DNA from: Ficedula albicollis
Taxonomy: Eukaryota > Chordata > Aves > Passeriformes > Muscicapidae
DNA: 64,000 nucleotides
Direction of reading: 5' to 3'
NCBI RefSeq assembly: GCF_000247815.1
Contig: NC_021673.1
Coordinates: forward strand, 35,913,194-35,977,193
The notes beneath the pieces were generated by a model, which saw only the letters and a program-made list of their open reading frames with translations, was not told the DNA's origin and did no database searches. Positions 25,201 through 37,487 of this stretch are shown piece after piece (position 1 is the stretch's first letter; the number at the start of each line of letters is the position of its first letter). A program made the translations under genes and the position numbers.

Positions 25201-27603
25201 CCAAACTGACATTTTTGGTATAATTGTATATATTGAGGAATTCACAATTTTCTTTGAAAGCCATTCAGTGTTTGTCTAGAGTTCTGTTGTTCTCATCATT
25301 GCCAGAATCAAGCATTTTTTTGAAGGGCTTGGACATCTTTAAAGTACTTTTGTTTTTCTTTTTTATTCCCCACTTTATAGAAATGTCTGTGATTTTCCAG
25401 GCAAAGACATGATGATCACACCTTTGATAGTAAAATGCTCTAAAAAGGGTACAAATAGAGAACATAATGAGAAGTTTCTTAGAGTAGTGGATTGAGTTTC
25501 CAGGTTGGCTAAGTGTCAGCTGGTTGGGCTTGCTGTTCACGCTGCTGTGAGCATCCCCTTTCACGCCTGAAGCTGGGCACTTACACAATGAAACACTGAA
25601 GCTTCCTCCTTTATATCAGTCCTTGTATGACAGATGTTGCTCATCATACCTCAGAGGCTGTTGTCTCGGGTGTCTGGAGAGTGACCAGCCAGCATTTCAG
25701 CCACAGGCTGCTGCTTGAAGGGCCTCTTAAAACACTTTGGAAGGCAGTTCTGCCAGCAGTGGAATATCTGCTTCCTTTTCTGCCAGATGGTTGCTCATTC
25801 CATGTGTCCCTGACTCATAACATGCAGTAGGGTTGTCCCAGGTATTGCACAGGAAGATGTGCAAGAGATGCACAAATCTAAATGGTGGTGGTCTCCTGGA
25901 GCTTCTGGGCAGAGCTGCATGCAGAAAGCTTTCCTGACATACTCAGGGCTAAAGCTTGTGCTCTCAGCAAGTGTTTTTGAGCTGTTACTAGAAAATGCCC
26001 CTGGAGACATGAACTGCTGACTTAATGTACCTAAAGGAACTTCTCTTTGGACATGCTGGACTTCATTAATTCATTACTGCTATGAGTTGTTGATGTAGCT
26101 TTTTTGGGCATCAGATGGAATTTAACAAAATGAAAGTGGGCAAAAGGCAGCAGTAATTTTAAATATTCAAACAAGACAGTCTGTTAAGGACTACAGGCTG
26201 TTATGGATGACTGATTCTGGTTGAAATACCACTACAGTATTTGAAGATGCTAACTGCAGCTGATAACCAAAGGAGATTAAATTTGAACTGATCTCATATT
26301 ATTTTTCTTAATTTGTGCTTGTTTCAAGTGGTTTTGTCTGAGATTATATGACACAGGTAGTAAACCAAATTCAGACTGACAATATGTAATCTGTAGATGA
26401 CAATTGGAGCCTGGCAGTACATAGACCAAATGGAGGAGTTGTGTGGAAAACTTTACCTCTTTACAATTGATTTCCTTGTTATTCTGTTTTAATTACTTCT
26501 TTCCCTGCAGTCTGTTCCAGGCTTACAGAGGAAAGAGACCTAGAGTGTTGTTGAATTTTTTCTGATCTGTAGGAAAATAAAATAAGAAGCAAAATAATAT
26601 TTCTACTGTGAAGAAGCAAAGGAAGTTGAAAGAAAACAGTGAGTTCTCTTTGTGCCATACTAAATGGATGTGGAGAAAGATATGGATTCTGGGCTCCATG
26701 ACAGGGAAGAAAATCCATACTTTCTTCCAAATTTTCCCCTGGCGTCTATATTGTTCTATTGTTCCAATAAGAAATCTGTGACTCAGAGGATTTATTCAAA
26801 ATCTATATAAAACATAATAGGCAAAGTTCATTCCAGAAGCCATCAAGTGAAACTATACTTCTCTGTGGGGAAAGCTGGGGTCCCTTCCAGCCTGGTCTTT
26901 TTCTGTGCACAGCCTGGTAGCATGGAGCTTTTTGTTGCACATTAATGCAACATCAAGAGTTGTGGGGCCCTAAGTCCTATAAAGCAAATGCTAGAAAAAA
27001 ATATTGGACCCAAACAGAACCCATAAATGCAGAGGGAAGCAAAACCCCATATATAAAAGAAAACAGGGTTTGAGAACAAAAGCACAAAACCACATTTCAA
27101 GCCTCAAGGGGGAAAAAAGCAGTTTTTGTTTTGCAAGAAGCATCCTTGGAAATGTTCAATTTTCCTTATGACCAAGTTGGGAAGCTGTAAGTTGTGCCCT
27201 TGAAGATAGTGTCAATGACTCCAAGCCAAAAAAACCTATTCCATATTGACAGGAAAACCCCACCAGTGAGGTATACATTTCCTTCTTACTCCTCCTGCTT
27301 GCCCATTAGAGGAACAGCAAAGTAGAGACACCCCTGCCATGTTTACAGACCTTGCCTTGTTATTTGTATGATGGACAGAGAGCTAAGAGCTGCATTGCCA
27401 ACACTGCTTATTGGAAAAACCTGGAAATAATTAAGGGACCTCATTTGTTATTGCTTGTATGTTCACTGGTGGAAATTACTTGAGAGAACAGTTCTACTGG
27501 TATAGAACAGTGCTTGGTAATAGAACTGTAGAAAAATGACAGACAAAAACAGCTTTGGGGAATGGGATGTAAAATATTATTCTAAAAAAATTGTCTACAT
27601 TGA
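22219..27603. other. Intronic sequence without recognised elements
   Basis: AT-rich intron with small chance frames. It contains a T-tract at 23741-23772 and short TA runs near 23.0 and 24.8 kb. I see no exon, RNA gene or identifiable mobile element. Confidence 0.6.
23741..23772 (+). repeat. Poly-T tract
   Basis: About 32 bp of T broken by two C. It could be a minus-strand A-tail, but I found no convincing polyadenylation signal or retroposed body to its right. Confidence 0.85.
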
Positions 27604-27702
27604 TTTTGAAAGGTTTTTTTGTGTGTGTTTTCCAGTAGAGAAAATAGAATGGTTTTGAAAGGTTTTTTTGTGTGTGTGTTTTCCAGTAGAGAAAATAGAA
27701 TG
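27604..27702. repeat. Tandem duplication, two copies of about 49-50 bp with a GT run
   Basis: TTTTGAAAGG ... GAGAAAATAGAATG occurs at 27604-27651 and 27653-27702. The second copy has one extra GT in the internal GT run; otherwise they match. This is a recent duplication combined with microsatellite slippage. Confidence 0.92.
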
Positions 27703-30700
27703 TATTTTGCCTGAACTAGAGGATGACTTGTAATGTTTTTACTTGTTACTGACTTATTTACTTGAATGAAACCTATGAATTACAGTGGGAGTTTCAGTTG
27801 AGTGACGTTCAATATTCTGTTATGTTATTTTATTACTGGGTCTGCTGAGTGTTCCTTTCTGTGGTGTCTTCTTCCAAGAGCTACGAGCACTGAGAATGTT
27901 TTCCATGTTACTTTTTCAAAATCAAGGCTATGCATTGCAAAATCAGCTACCCAGGCAAAGGGACTTTCAGTATTTCAGCACACTGCTTCTTTTCTACCTA
28001 CATTTCTCCTGAGCTGTCTGCTTAATTCCAGATCTGCTCCCACAGGCTGATACAGGTCTTTGTTTACAAGTTGGGTCACAGGACCTGAGGTGAGTGTACC
28101 TGTTGTACAGTGCCTTTCTTGTTGCTGTTGGGATATGATGTGCTTTTCTGGGTGGGAAGTGACAGTACTGCTATTTCACTTGAGCAAGGCATATGGCAGA
28201 ACACAGTACAACAGAGAGGAGTGCTGATGAGTGAACAATGAGTCATTAAGGCAAAGCAGAGTATTGTCAAAAGAAAAAAAAAAAATTAACAATTCCAAAT
28301 CAGCTCAAGATCAGTATCTGAAGATTTCACGCCTTGATGGAATTTCTGTTTGCAGCAGCTCCTCTGTTGTGTAGTGTGTGTTGGATGCATTCTCTGTTGT
28401 GACATTTGCTGTGGCAGTGTGAGGCATACATATGTTTGCATGCTCACGCAGATTTTCCAGGAGATGTGATCACTTAGAGTTGCACCTACGCTCTCTTGTT
28501 CCCTGCACTTCTCATTTTGCAGAGCTGCAAGGGGACACAGTCTTTTACTAGAAGCTGTGACACATGTACTTCCAGTTCAGTGGTGGCTCCAGGGTTCAAA
28601 CTTGCAGCCTCATAATGAAGCAGGCTGAAGGGCTGTTACTGTCAGAATAAAGCCATGTACTGTAACTGAGAGTAATCAGCCTGGATTGCATTTGCAGATT
28701 CTTTGTATTAGCTTTATCAGGTCAGGCCATCAGAGAGCAGATAGACAGGTAAGACCAAAAGACCTCTGAACCCAATTAAAGTTGTACCACAAAGAAATCA
28801 AATTCATGTGGTTTACATTTCAGAAAGTTACATTTGGTGGGCTGTACTTACTTTTATTCTGTAACCTAATGCAGACCATGTGAACATTTGAAACGCTTTT
28901 AACAGTTAACCAGCTCAAATAACACAGAACCAGAGCAGCAATAAAGAATGAATTAAGACTGATTGCAACTACAGCCAATTTTTTTTCCTCATAAAGAAAT
29001 ATAAAAGGCTGATATATTTAAAAACTACCATATATATAGTAATTTTGTCTTCATGTTTTAGCATGACAATAGCCATTCTATTCTCTCTAAAAGTAAATGT
29101 TTAGTTTAAAAAGCAATCCTAAACCCACAGTCTTTTGTTTTTTATTTGCAGTGTTTTAGGATGAGTTTGGATGTGCTATGGAACCACTGATAGTCCCATT
29201 GATGCACATAGTTTGGGAATTGGTCATACAACTCTGAGATAATCCCGAGGAGCTGACATTTAAAATACTTGGCACAATAAGAGCATGAACGTAAAAGGCT
29301 AAGAAAATAGGTGTTTTATTAGTGTCCACTTTCTTAAAACCCATAGATGTGTGTGCAGCTTTTCATTCACAAACACTTCTTGCTTGCTGACATTAGATAG
29401 GCCTTACATGTGGAGCAAATACAGGTTCAGCTGGTGCAGACTGCTGTGTGTTCAGTTTTCCTATTGTCTAAACAAAGAGTCTGAATGAAAGTCTTGAAGC
29501 CTCCAGGAGACCAGGCTAGAGGAGGACAGTGCTAAATGTGCCTGTGTCCTGCACTTAACTTCAGGAAAGTGTTGTGGTTTACATACAAGTGGAAGAAAAG
29601 TGACTGACTTGCTCAGCAGCAGAATCATTCAGTTCCATCAGTTTCCTCATTTTTGCTCTGTAATGATTCTTCAGGACTTTGAGAGGTTTCTTGGAGTTGG
29701 GGAAAGAGATCAGGCCCACAGCTCTTGCCTAAGTGCTACATTCTCTTCTGAAGAAAGAAATTCCTACAGCCCCAGCTCTTTCCTAGGGTCTCCAGGACAC
29801 TGAAATGCAAAGCTGGTGCCAGAATCTGGCACAGAGCCACCTGGCTATCAGCAAGTGAGCCCAGCTTCCAAGCTCTGGGGCATGATTGCTTTCCTGGGTG
29901 GATACAACTCCTTCCCTTCAGCATCTGTCCTGATGTGCCTGTGTACAGCAGCTTTCCTCGCTGCCCCTCGTGTGGAGCAGGTTGCTCTCCTGGCTTTATC
30001 CCCCCTTTTGCCATAAGCTTTTGGGGATGATGTGGCAGAGAGGGCATTCAGGCATGGGGCTCTCAGTTTGGAAGCTAAGACTCTTTTGTGGCTGCTGTTC
30101 TTCCTGTGGTCCATAGAAGCTGTCCTTCTCTCCCTGGGTTGAGCACCTTGAAGTTCTGTTGTCTTGCTCACTTTTCAGAAGCAGTCAACTAGAGAGGAAA
30201 GACCTGGGATGGTTTTTTTAAATTTTTCTTTTCTTTTCTTCTAAATCTTAGTTAAATATGTAGCAAACCACTTGTTTTCTGTGAAGGAATCTTGTCTCAC
30301 CATTTCCAAGCAGTGAGTGATGTACTGCTCATGGAATGCAAGCTGTTTCAAAGTGTATGTGAGGGAAACTGGGGCTGCCACTGCTAATTCATGGAAGTGC
30401 TGGGACTGGAAAAAAATCTGCACCTCCACCAATGCACAGAGGCTGTTCTACTGTGCACAGACCACGACTGGAGAAGAGGGAATACACTCCTTACCCTCTC
30501 TCACTTTTGTTATGTGCTGGGTTTGGCAGCCTGGTTCAAGATGCTTGCATGGATTTAGTAAAAGAGGGATATGTCCTGGGAAGGTTAAATGGCTGCTGCT
30601 TCTAATGCTGCCCTGTCACTCAAAAATATAAAAAAAACCAAAACAACAAAACCAGAATACTTTGTCAAACTCTTTACAGAACAGAAACTAAAGGGGGAAA

Positions 30701-31204
30701 GCAAGTTCTGATTATTAGAACAACAAAAGATTCACTAAAGAACAGATCAAATCAAATGGATGTTGGACAGAAAGCAGTGATAGAAATTACTGAAGTGCTA
30801 GTCTGGACCTAGGAAGTTAATTTCTTGTTCACCACTGATTTTTATTGGCAAATTTCTTGGTCTCTCTGGTTCAGTTCACCAACTGTAAAATATGAGAAAA
30901 AAATACTCCCCCACTTTACAGGAATGTTAAAATGACTATAGGTTCTACAGAAGAAGAAGTAAATAAGTTCCTCTGATACAAAGTCTTGAACATTTGATGT
31001 AATTAAATAACAGGAATTTTACTCAGTGTAAAATTTCTGTGGCACTCTTTGCCACAGAAATACAGAAAAACTATGGTATTATTTAATCATGTTTATAATA
31101 ATATGCTAATAATTTCCTGGAAGCTCAAATAAACTGCTGAAGTGTGAGACAACAGAGTGAGAAAAATGAGAATTCTTGTACTAGACTTCATCCAGGCATC
31201 ATGT
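27703..31204. other. Intronic sequence without recognised elements
   Basis: T- and G-richer strand, as in most of the window (for example 28381-28440 counts A11 C9 G17 T23). It contains a short A-run near 28273 and a 12-bp-arm hairpin. No exon or mobile element recognised. Confidence 0.55.
31033..31061. repeat. Short perfect inverted repeat (12-bp arms, 5-nt loop)
   Basis: ATTTCTGTGGCA (31033-31044) faces TGCCACAGAAAT (31050-31061) across CTCTT. Able to form a stable small hairpin; no functional context is visible. Confidence 0.85.
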
Positions 31205-31290
31205 TAGTCTAGTGCCCACCTATGGTAGAGGGGTTGGACAAGATAATCTTCAAAGAAACCTTCCAGTGCAAGTTATTCTATGATTCTATG
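31205..31290 (+). mobile_element. CR1 LINE 3'-end fragment, sense orientation
   Basis: The segment reads like the last ~85 bp of a bird CR1: TAGTG...CATGGTAGGGG-like start, GAGGGGTTGGACAAGATAAT, then the ending TTCTATGATTCTATG with the 8-bp end repeat. It is diverged and severely 5'-truncated, as most CR1 copies are. It carries no coding capacity. Confidence 0.85.
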
Positions 31291-31599
31291 TTTTGCAGAA
31301 AAGAAACTGAAATGGAAGTTAATCATCAGATGTATTTATTAAAAGAAACAAATGCTCATACACACAGAAGATATAACTAAAAATAATTTCCTTTAACTTT
31401 CCAAAATCAAGATAAGGCAAAACTAATAAACATTAAGATCTGCTTCAAAGGTGTTGAACATATTGAAGTGTAGGAAGGCTTTTGTTTTCTTTCTCTTTCT
31501 TCTTTTTCAATTAAAATTTAAACTTTTTCATTAATTCCATGAAAAAAGATCCTCTTAAATCTGACATTCACAAATCCTATAAGCACTGATTTTTCTTTT

Positions 31600-34500
31600 G
31601 AAAAGTATTTTGCTTTGGTTATTTTTCCTTTTCTCATTCCAATTAATTAATTCTATTATAGTAGCCCTCAAAGACTCTAAACCAGACTACATTATTTGCA
31701 AAATACTCAAAAAAGAGTGTTATGTCAAGAGAAGTACAAGCCTGAAATCCTCTCTCTTGTCTTCCATCTCTCTATTACAGGCTTTCTCCTATCTCTTTAG
31801 AAGGCATCCATTCACTCATCATCTTTTGTGTGTGTGTTTTCCTTCTTTTCCCTAGACTGGGCTATGCAAACAGTCTTAGTGGCAGACAGATTTTGAGGAA
31901 GCTTTCCATCCTAATTTCTTGCCACTGATGAAAGTTAGGAAGCACTGCCAGTGTGAATGGTGCCTGTAAACAAGAAGTGAGTGAATTCAATGGACTTCCC
32001 TCACCCCTCTCCTCCATGGGTGAGTGGGACACCCACAGATAAAAGTGACACTATGACAACAAACATCAGAGGGGTACCCATGCAGAATTTTACATGAGAC
32101 AAAGCATTTCAGAAAAGAGATGTAAGGTTCCCCATACATCCAAAGGAGCTCCTTTTGCCTCTTCCAGTGGGAAGAACCTGCTGAATTCCAGGAGCTCCTG
32201 CACTGCCTTCAATGGACAGGGCAAATGGAAAGGTGATTAGAGACTAGAAAAGCACTGCATGTGTTCCCATGCCAGCAAATGTGAGCTGCTCATTTGGGTA
32301 TGAGAATAGCAAGCTAAAAGAGTAGGAGAAGAAATCCAGTGTGCTGTACCCTGAAAATATTCAGCTTCTATGAGCAGGGACACACCAAATACAAACACTA
32401 GACTAGCTAGCAACCTTTCAAAGCAAAAACCTTTCTAAAATAACTTCCACCTGGTGCTCTCCTAGGCTCTTAGAGCAGATTGTTCCAAGATCAAGTATTT
32501 TTGTTTTTTTCTAGAAAGATATTAACAGCAGATCAAGAATTATACTCTCCAAAAAATTAATGCAGCCTACAGCCTAACCAGAAAAATCATTATTTCCAAG
32601 AAGTCCTATTGACAGAATGCTGCAGCAGCCTTTCAAAGCTGCTCCCACATCCGACGACAACAACAATAAAACACTGTGCTATTTTTCTTACCTCATAAAG
32701 TTGTCATCTCAGCACAGCTAAACATCTTAGCTGCCACCCAGCCTGTAAACATCCTTGTGTGGGGAAGGTTATCAAATAGGTCATGGAGAAGCAGCTCTCC
32801 CATTATCTATAGTATTATCTAGAGCCCTCAGATTTCCTGGAGCCCTTTCAATCTGGTTTAGGACATGGTAATGTTACAAAGACACAGCTATTTCTTGGCC
32901 AATGCTAGTCTCTGATTTACTAGCTTCTACTAATGGATAAAGACTAAGTGCTCAATCTAATCTGACCTTTCAGGCGTGCTGGCTGTCAGAGTGTGTTTGC
33001 AGCCACCCCTTCTATCTTAACAGTGTCCCTCTAGGAAAGTGCAGCAATCTCAGGAGGAGAACACACTCACTTTTGGTTACCAGCTTTATTTCTGTGCCCT
33101 TCACTACTCCTGCTGTAAAATGTGGTGGACTTGGCTGCTGCTTCTGGGAGCAAGCTCTCCACTGCCATAATCCTCTTCTAGCATGCCCCCTTTCAAAATG
33201 TCCTGCATTGGATAGGTAGCATTCTGTGCAGCATTTATACCAGTTTGATAACCTTCTTTAGTATCTCTATTTGCCATGCCAGCCTCTAGACTGCTGGCTG
33301 CCAGGTGCTCCTTCCCCTGCTTTCGTCAGTTCTGCTAAAACAAGGAGGCTGCACTGTCCTCTTCTGCAGATTCACTTTTAGAGGTTCTGTAATCAAGTTT
33401 TCTGACATCAAAATTGAGATTACATGAAATATGGATGCCTTGAAGTATTAAAAAATAAAGTGGGCCGGAACATTATCTCTAAACATCAGTTTTAGCCATT
33501 TAGAAGCAGTGTATTCCCAGATTCTGGGTCTCCTTAAAGCCTTCTCTCTTTGCACAGCCAAGTGCCTGCACCTCATCAGCAAACAATGAAAAAGATTCAA
33601 GTAGCAGGATCCTGCCCAGTTCACATTTATTTAACCCTTTGTCACCACTATTTTCTTTTCACCAGCCTTCTTCTTTATGTCTAAAACAGATGCTGAGATT
33701 GTTGATGCCAGAGAGTTAATCTTATTATTAGTTTCTGTGTTTATTGTCAGAGGGGCTTGGTTACACTCTCCTCTCTGGGCCAGTAGGTCAGGGGATTCAA
33801 GTTCCCCACTGAGGCTTGGAGCAAATCTCAGTGCTGACTGTGCACCTAAGACTGGAAGAGAGGGAATATGCTGCAGTGGTACAGATTTTGAATTTCCAGT
33901 AAGACATTAAAGCAAGGTTTTGCCTGTTTTTTACAAATATATTCTAGGTAGAAATGACTGAACCACTTCCACAGCAAGGAATTTATCTGCACTTCACCCC
34001 TTTTACATGATGGGAAGATGAGGGTTTGTGTACCTCACACCAAGAACCAGATCCAGCTAATTTACTGCATTGCCACTCAGCAGGGAAGTGTCCCCTTATA
34101 TCTCTTAGGAAAGATGGTGGGGAAGCAGAGTTTTAAGTGTCTGGGAGCAGAGCCTGAGCACTTGAGGTACAGGAGTCTGACACTCACTTCAGACCAGCAG
34201 AAAGTAGCAGACACATGTTGGAAGGAGGAAAAAACTATGGGTCTAAACTATTTCATAATATGGAGTGATGACTGAATTAAAAAGGATGAAAGGAATGAAA
34301 AAAAAAGCTGAGGAAGATGTTTTCTTTGGGCTTTCCTTGGAACTGTCCCTTTGTCTTCACCAAATGGAAACTTCAGGAGTTCATCTGTGCCTTTCACCCA
34401 CCACTCCTCTGTGCTGGGAGAAAGCAGCAAAGGGGGTAAGAACGGAAAAGTGCTTGTGCTCAAGTGTTTCCAAATGTTTCACAGCCATAAGCATTTATTG

Positions 34501-35940
34501 GTTCTCACCCTCCACCCTATCACCACTCCCTCCATATAAAACCAGAGACTGAGCTCCAGCATCCAGGCAAGAGGGAAGCCTTCTTCTCCTCTTTAGAAAC
34601 CTACACGTTCCATGCAATGCTTACAATGCACTTGCACTCAGCTGGGACAGCTTGCCAAAAGACAGTGTCAGAAAGCTGCTGAAAGAAATGTCTTTCAAAG
34701 GTGTCCCAGAGAGTCAGGTCATTTGGTGTGGAAAGCAAGCAATAGTTCTTTCTGGGCTCGTGGATATAGGGAACTTCAGCTTGACTGAATTGCAGGATTA
34801 ACAAAATTATTCTCCCACTGTACCCCCTGCCTTTAATACAAACCCAGCAGTTACTTTCCACTTCACTCTGTGTGTAAAACAAGGCTGAAATACGATATTT
34901 AAATTATTCCCAAGGATGCATTTGCTGAAAAGGAAGGCATGAGCCAGATCCTCCCATGTGCTTGTTCTTTGTCAGTGTTGAATTTTGGATCATTATAGGG
35001 AGGGAGAGGACACACTAATTCCTAACATTGCTAGTGTTTCAATGAGCACTGCTATCAATCATTTAGGTTCTCACTCTCTCTTAACATTTGGGGGAGTAAA
35101 ATTGCCAATAGCGCAGCAAAATCAACCAAAGTCAGCCCACAGGAAAAAAAACCAAACAACATAGCAAAACAATAGGCTTGAATGTAGTCCATTGTCTATT
35201 TCTGTACAGAACAGAAATAGTAAACCAGCATGAGTGTACGAGAAGAGCCTGTGCTTAGACAGAGCTGTGGCACAGCAGATGAGGAGCTTATAAATACAAG
35301 CTGCCGTACTGCAGTACCACTTCACTGCTGGCAGCTTGAGTGGCTGCTTGTGCTGTCTGGTCCACATTTAAACTCTCTGGGTCCAAATCCAGCTTCACTG
35401 CAGCTATTCGGTCTGCTTTATACAGACACTGCAAAGAGACTTGATATATCCAAGAACTGAACAGGCTTTAGAAACTTTCACTCGTGCCATTAATTTCAGG
35501 AAAAAAATAACTGATGCGAACTGAATTACAAAACATGCATTTTCTTCTTTCCAATTAAGCCTGTTGCTGTTCCTTGTATTATCAATAAAGAGAACAATAT
35601 TGGAATGGCTAGTACATTTTTACATGCAAGATTTCAAATAAAACAAATCTAAAATAAAAAAAAAAAAAAGAAAAAGAAGAGAATGTAGGGTCTCTAGAAA
35701 GACACCAGAGCTCTGTGCCCTAAGTAGAGTGTTCCTTGTCACAGCATTGCCCCTGAATGATTTCCTCACACATCTTGCAATTTAGTGTTTGGTTCACTTA
35801 AAGAAGCACCAGCTCTCACGTTTCTGCAACTTTAGGAGATGTTTATCTCCCATTTTCAAGACATTTCAAATTCTTACAGCTGGAGATAAATCTTGAAAAC
35901 ATGAGCCAACAAGTCTATAAGTAGAGCAAAAAAGTGTTTA
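31600..35940. other. Block of reversed strand composition (A and C in excess)
   Basis: On the + strand this block is richer in A and C than T and G, opposite to the flanks. Hand counts: 32521-32580 is A26 C15 G6 T13; 32641-32700 is A21 C18 G6 T15; 32401-32460 is A20 C17 G7 T16. The boundaries are fuzzy. Near the right end lie AATAAA (35637-35642) and an A-tract. It could be an old inverted segment, a transcript unit on the other strand, or a long retroposed polyadenylated RNA. No exon or protein frame of significance is seen inside. Confidence 0.5.
35637..35669 (+). other. Polyadenylation-like signal followed by A-tract
   Basis: AATAAA at 35637-35642 is followed about 10 bp later by an almost pure A-tract to 35669, and another AATAAA lies near 35584. 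This arrangement is what the 3' end of a reverse-transcribed mRNA or non-coding RNA looks like. I could not identify a target-site duplication or the parent transcript. A simple A-rich low-complexity run remains possible. Confidence 0.45.
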
Positions 35941-37437
35941 CTTCTTTTTAATCTTTTTGGCTCTAATCAAGGGAAAGGCACAGACATTAATAAAATTGAT
36001 AATAAAGTAGGTGTTCCTTTTGCTTGACATCTGGTTTTTCATCCTGTGGGGGTATGTTGAGACATGCTTTCAAGTCATGCTTTTAAGGTTTTCTCTTTGT
36101 CCATGAGGGCTAGTAATGTAAGTTTTCTTTTTAAATGGAGCATCAAAGTCTTCCAGAGCCAGTATTTGAAGAAAAGAAAGACACAGTGATGCTCTCAGTA
36201 ATAACAGTGACATTTGAACTGAACTGATGATAATAATGGAAGGCCAGAAAGGGTCTCTTATCATCCTGGCAGAACTGAACTATCTCTTTTTTCAACATCT
36301 GTCTTGGTACTGTGGTTACTTTCCAGGTCTGCTTGTGTAGCTTTTCACACCTTTTTCTCAAGTGGCAGATGGAGAAAAACGTATTGAGTTGTTTGACCTA
36401 ACTCTGAGGTTTCATGATGCCACTCTACAGATATGGTGTGGACCTTCCAGTGAAGTTCCTGTGCTCACTTTCCTGATGGTGGCAGCCATCTCCTCTACTT
36501 GAGCTGTGGCAGGCAAAGGGCTCCAGAAATGAAGAAACGCATGAAGAAAATAATGGGGATGTTTGCTTGTGTTGCAAATGTGTGTGTGGGTATTTACTTT
36601 GCATTTTATAGCTGCAGTTGTGGGAAGAGGGAAGTGTAAATGATGTTAGCTACTATCAAAGCCTTTGGCTAGCTAAGGCATGGTAAAAGGCTTCCATCTC
36701 CCAACTTTGGAAATCTTAAAAAGCAAAGTCCCATGTGTGTGGCATTCACACAGTAATGAACTACTTTTTTAAGAAATTAAATTAGCCGGGACATAAATTA
36801 ATACTTCTTTTTAAATGAAGTATGTGTCCAGACACATATGGAGAGTTTGGAGAATAACTAATGTAGATCTAATAAATACCTCACTGTTTTGAAACTATTT
36901 GGAAGTCAATTTCTTCTGCTGGTATACTTAGTCCCAGTGAAGCTACCAGCAAAACTTTTATTGGTTTCAGTGTAGTTAAAACTTTACTGTTACACCCTCC
37001 ATCCTTCTTGGGGAGCAAGCATAATCAAATCTACCAAGAATATCCATTTTTATGAGAACTGAGCAGTGGCATTGGCATTTAAAAGGAAGGGTATCTAGGA
37101 AGATAATTTTGTACTAAAAAAATTAACTTTTTCTTTGTCGTGTTGGTTTAGAATTACCACAATATTTTTTTTAAAACTTGTCTCTTTCTGGCCTATACTA
37201 CAGAATAGGCTCTGTGAAACAGAAAATAGCACAGGACATGGGATTTCTGGGCTATGTCACTGGTTGAGAGAATTGTTTGTCAGTTCTGACACAGGGGCAT
37301 AGATATTTTCTTATATTTCTTCATCTAGTCCTAGGCAGGTTTCCCCAAACCCCCTCTGCTTTTCTTCTCCATTCATGTTTGCCCTTCCTCTCTATCTGAA
37401 ATCAGGATGCACATTTCTTTCAAGTGCCTTTAATGTT

Positions 37438-37487
37438 CTTTTTTTGTGTGTGTGTGTTTTTTTGTTTTGTTTTGTTGTTGTTGCTTC
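37438..37487 (+). repeat. T/GT/GTTT low-complexity run
   Basis: A T-run, then a GT run, a T-run and TTTTG/TTG units over 50 bp. Simple sequence only. Confidence 0.88.

Noticed and set aside
25190..25206. tRNA-like B-box (GAGTTCAAGTCC)
   Set aside because: The upstream sequence has no matching A-box at the right distance and no cloverleaf could be drawn, so neither a tRNA gene nor a tRNA-derived SINE is supported.
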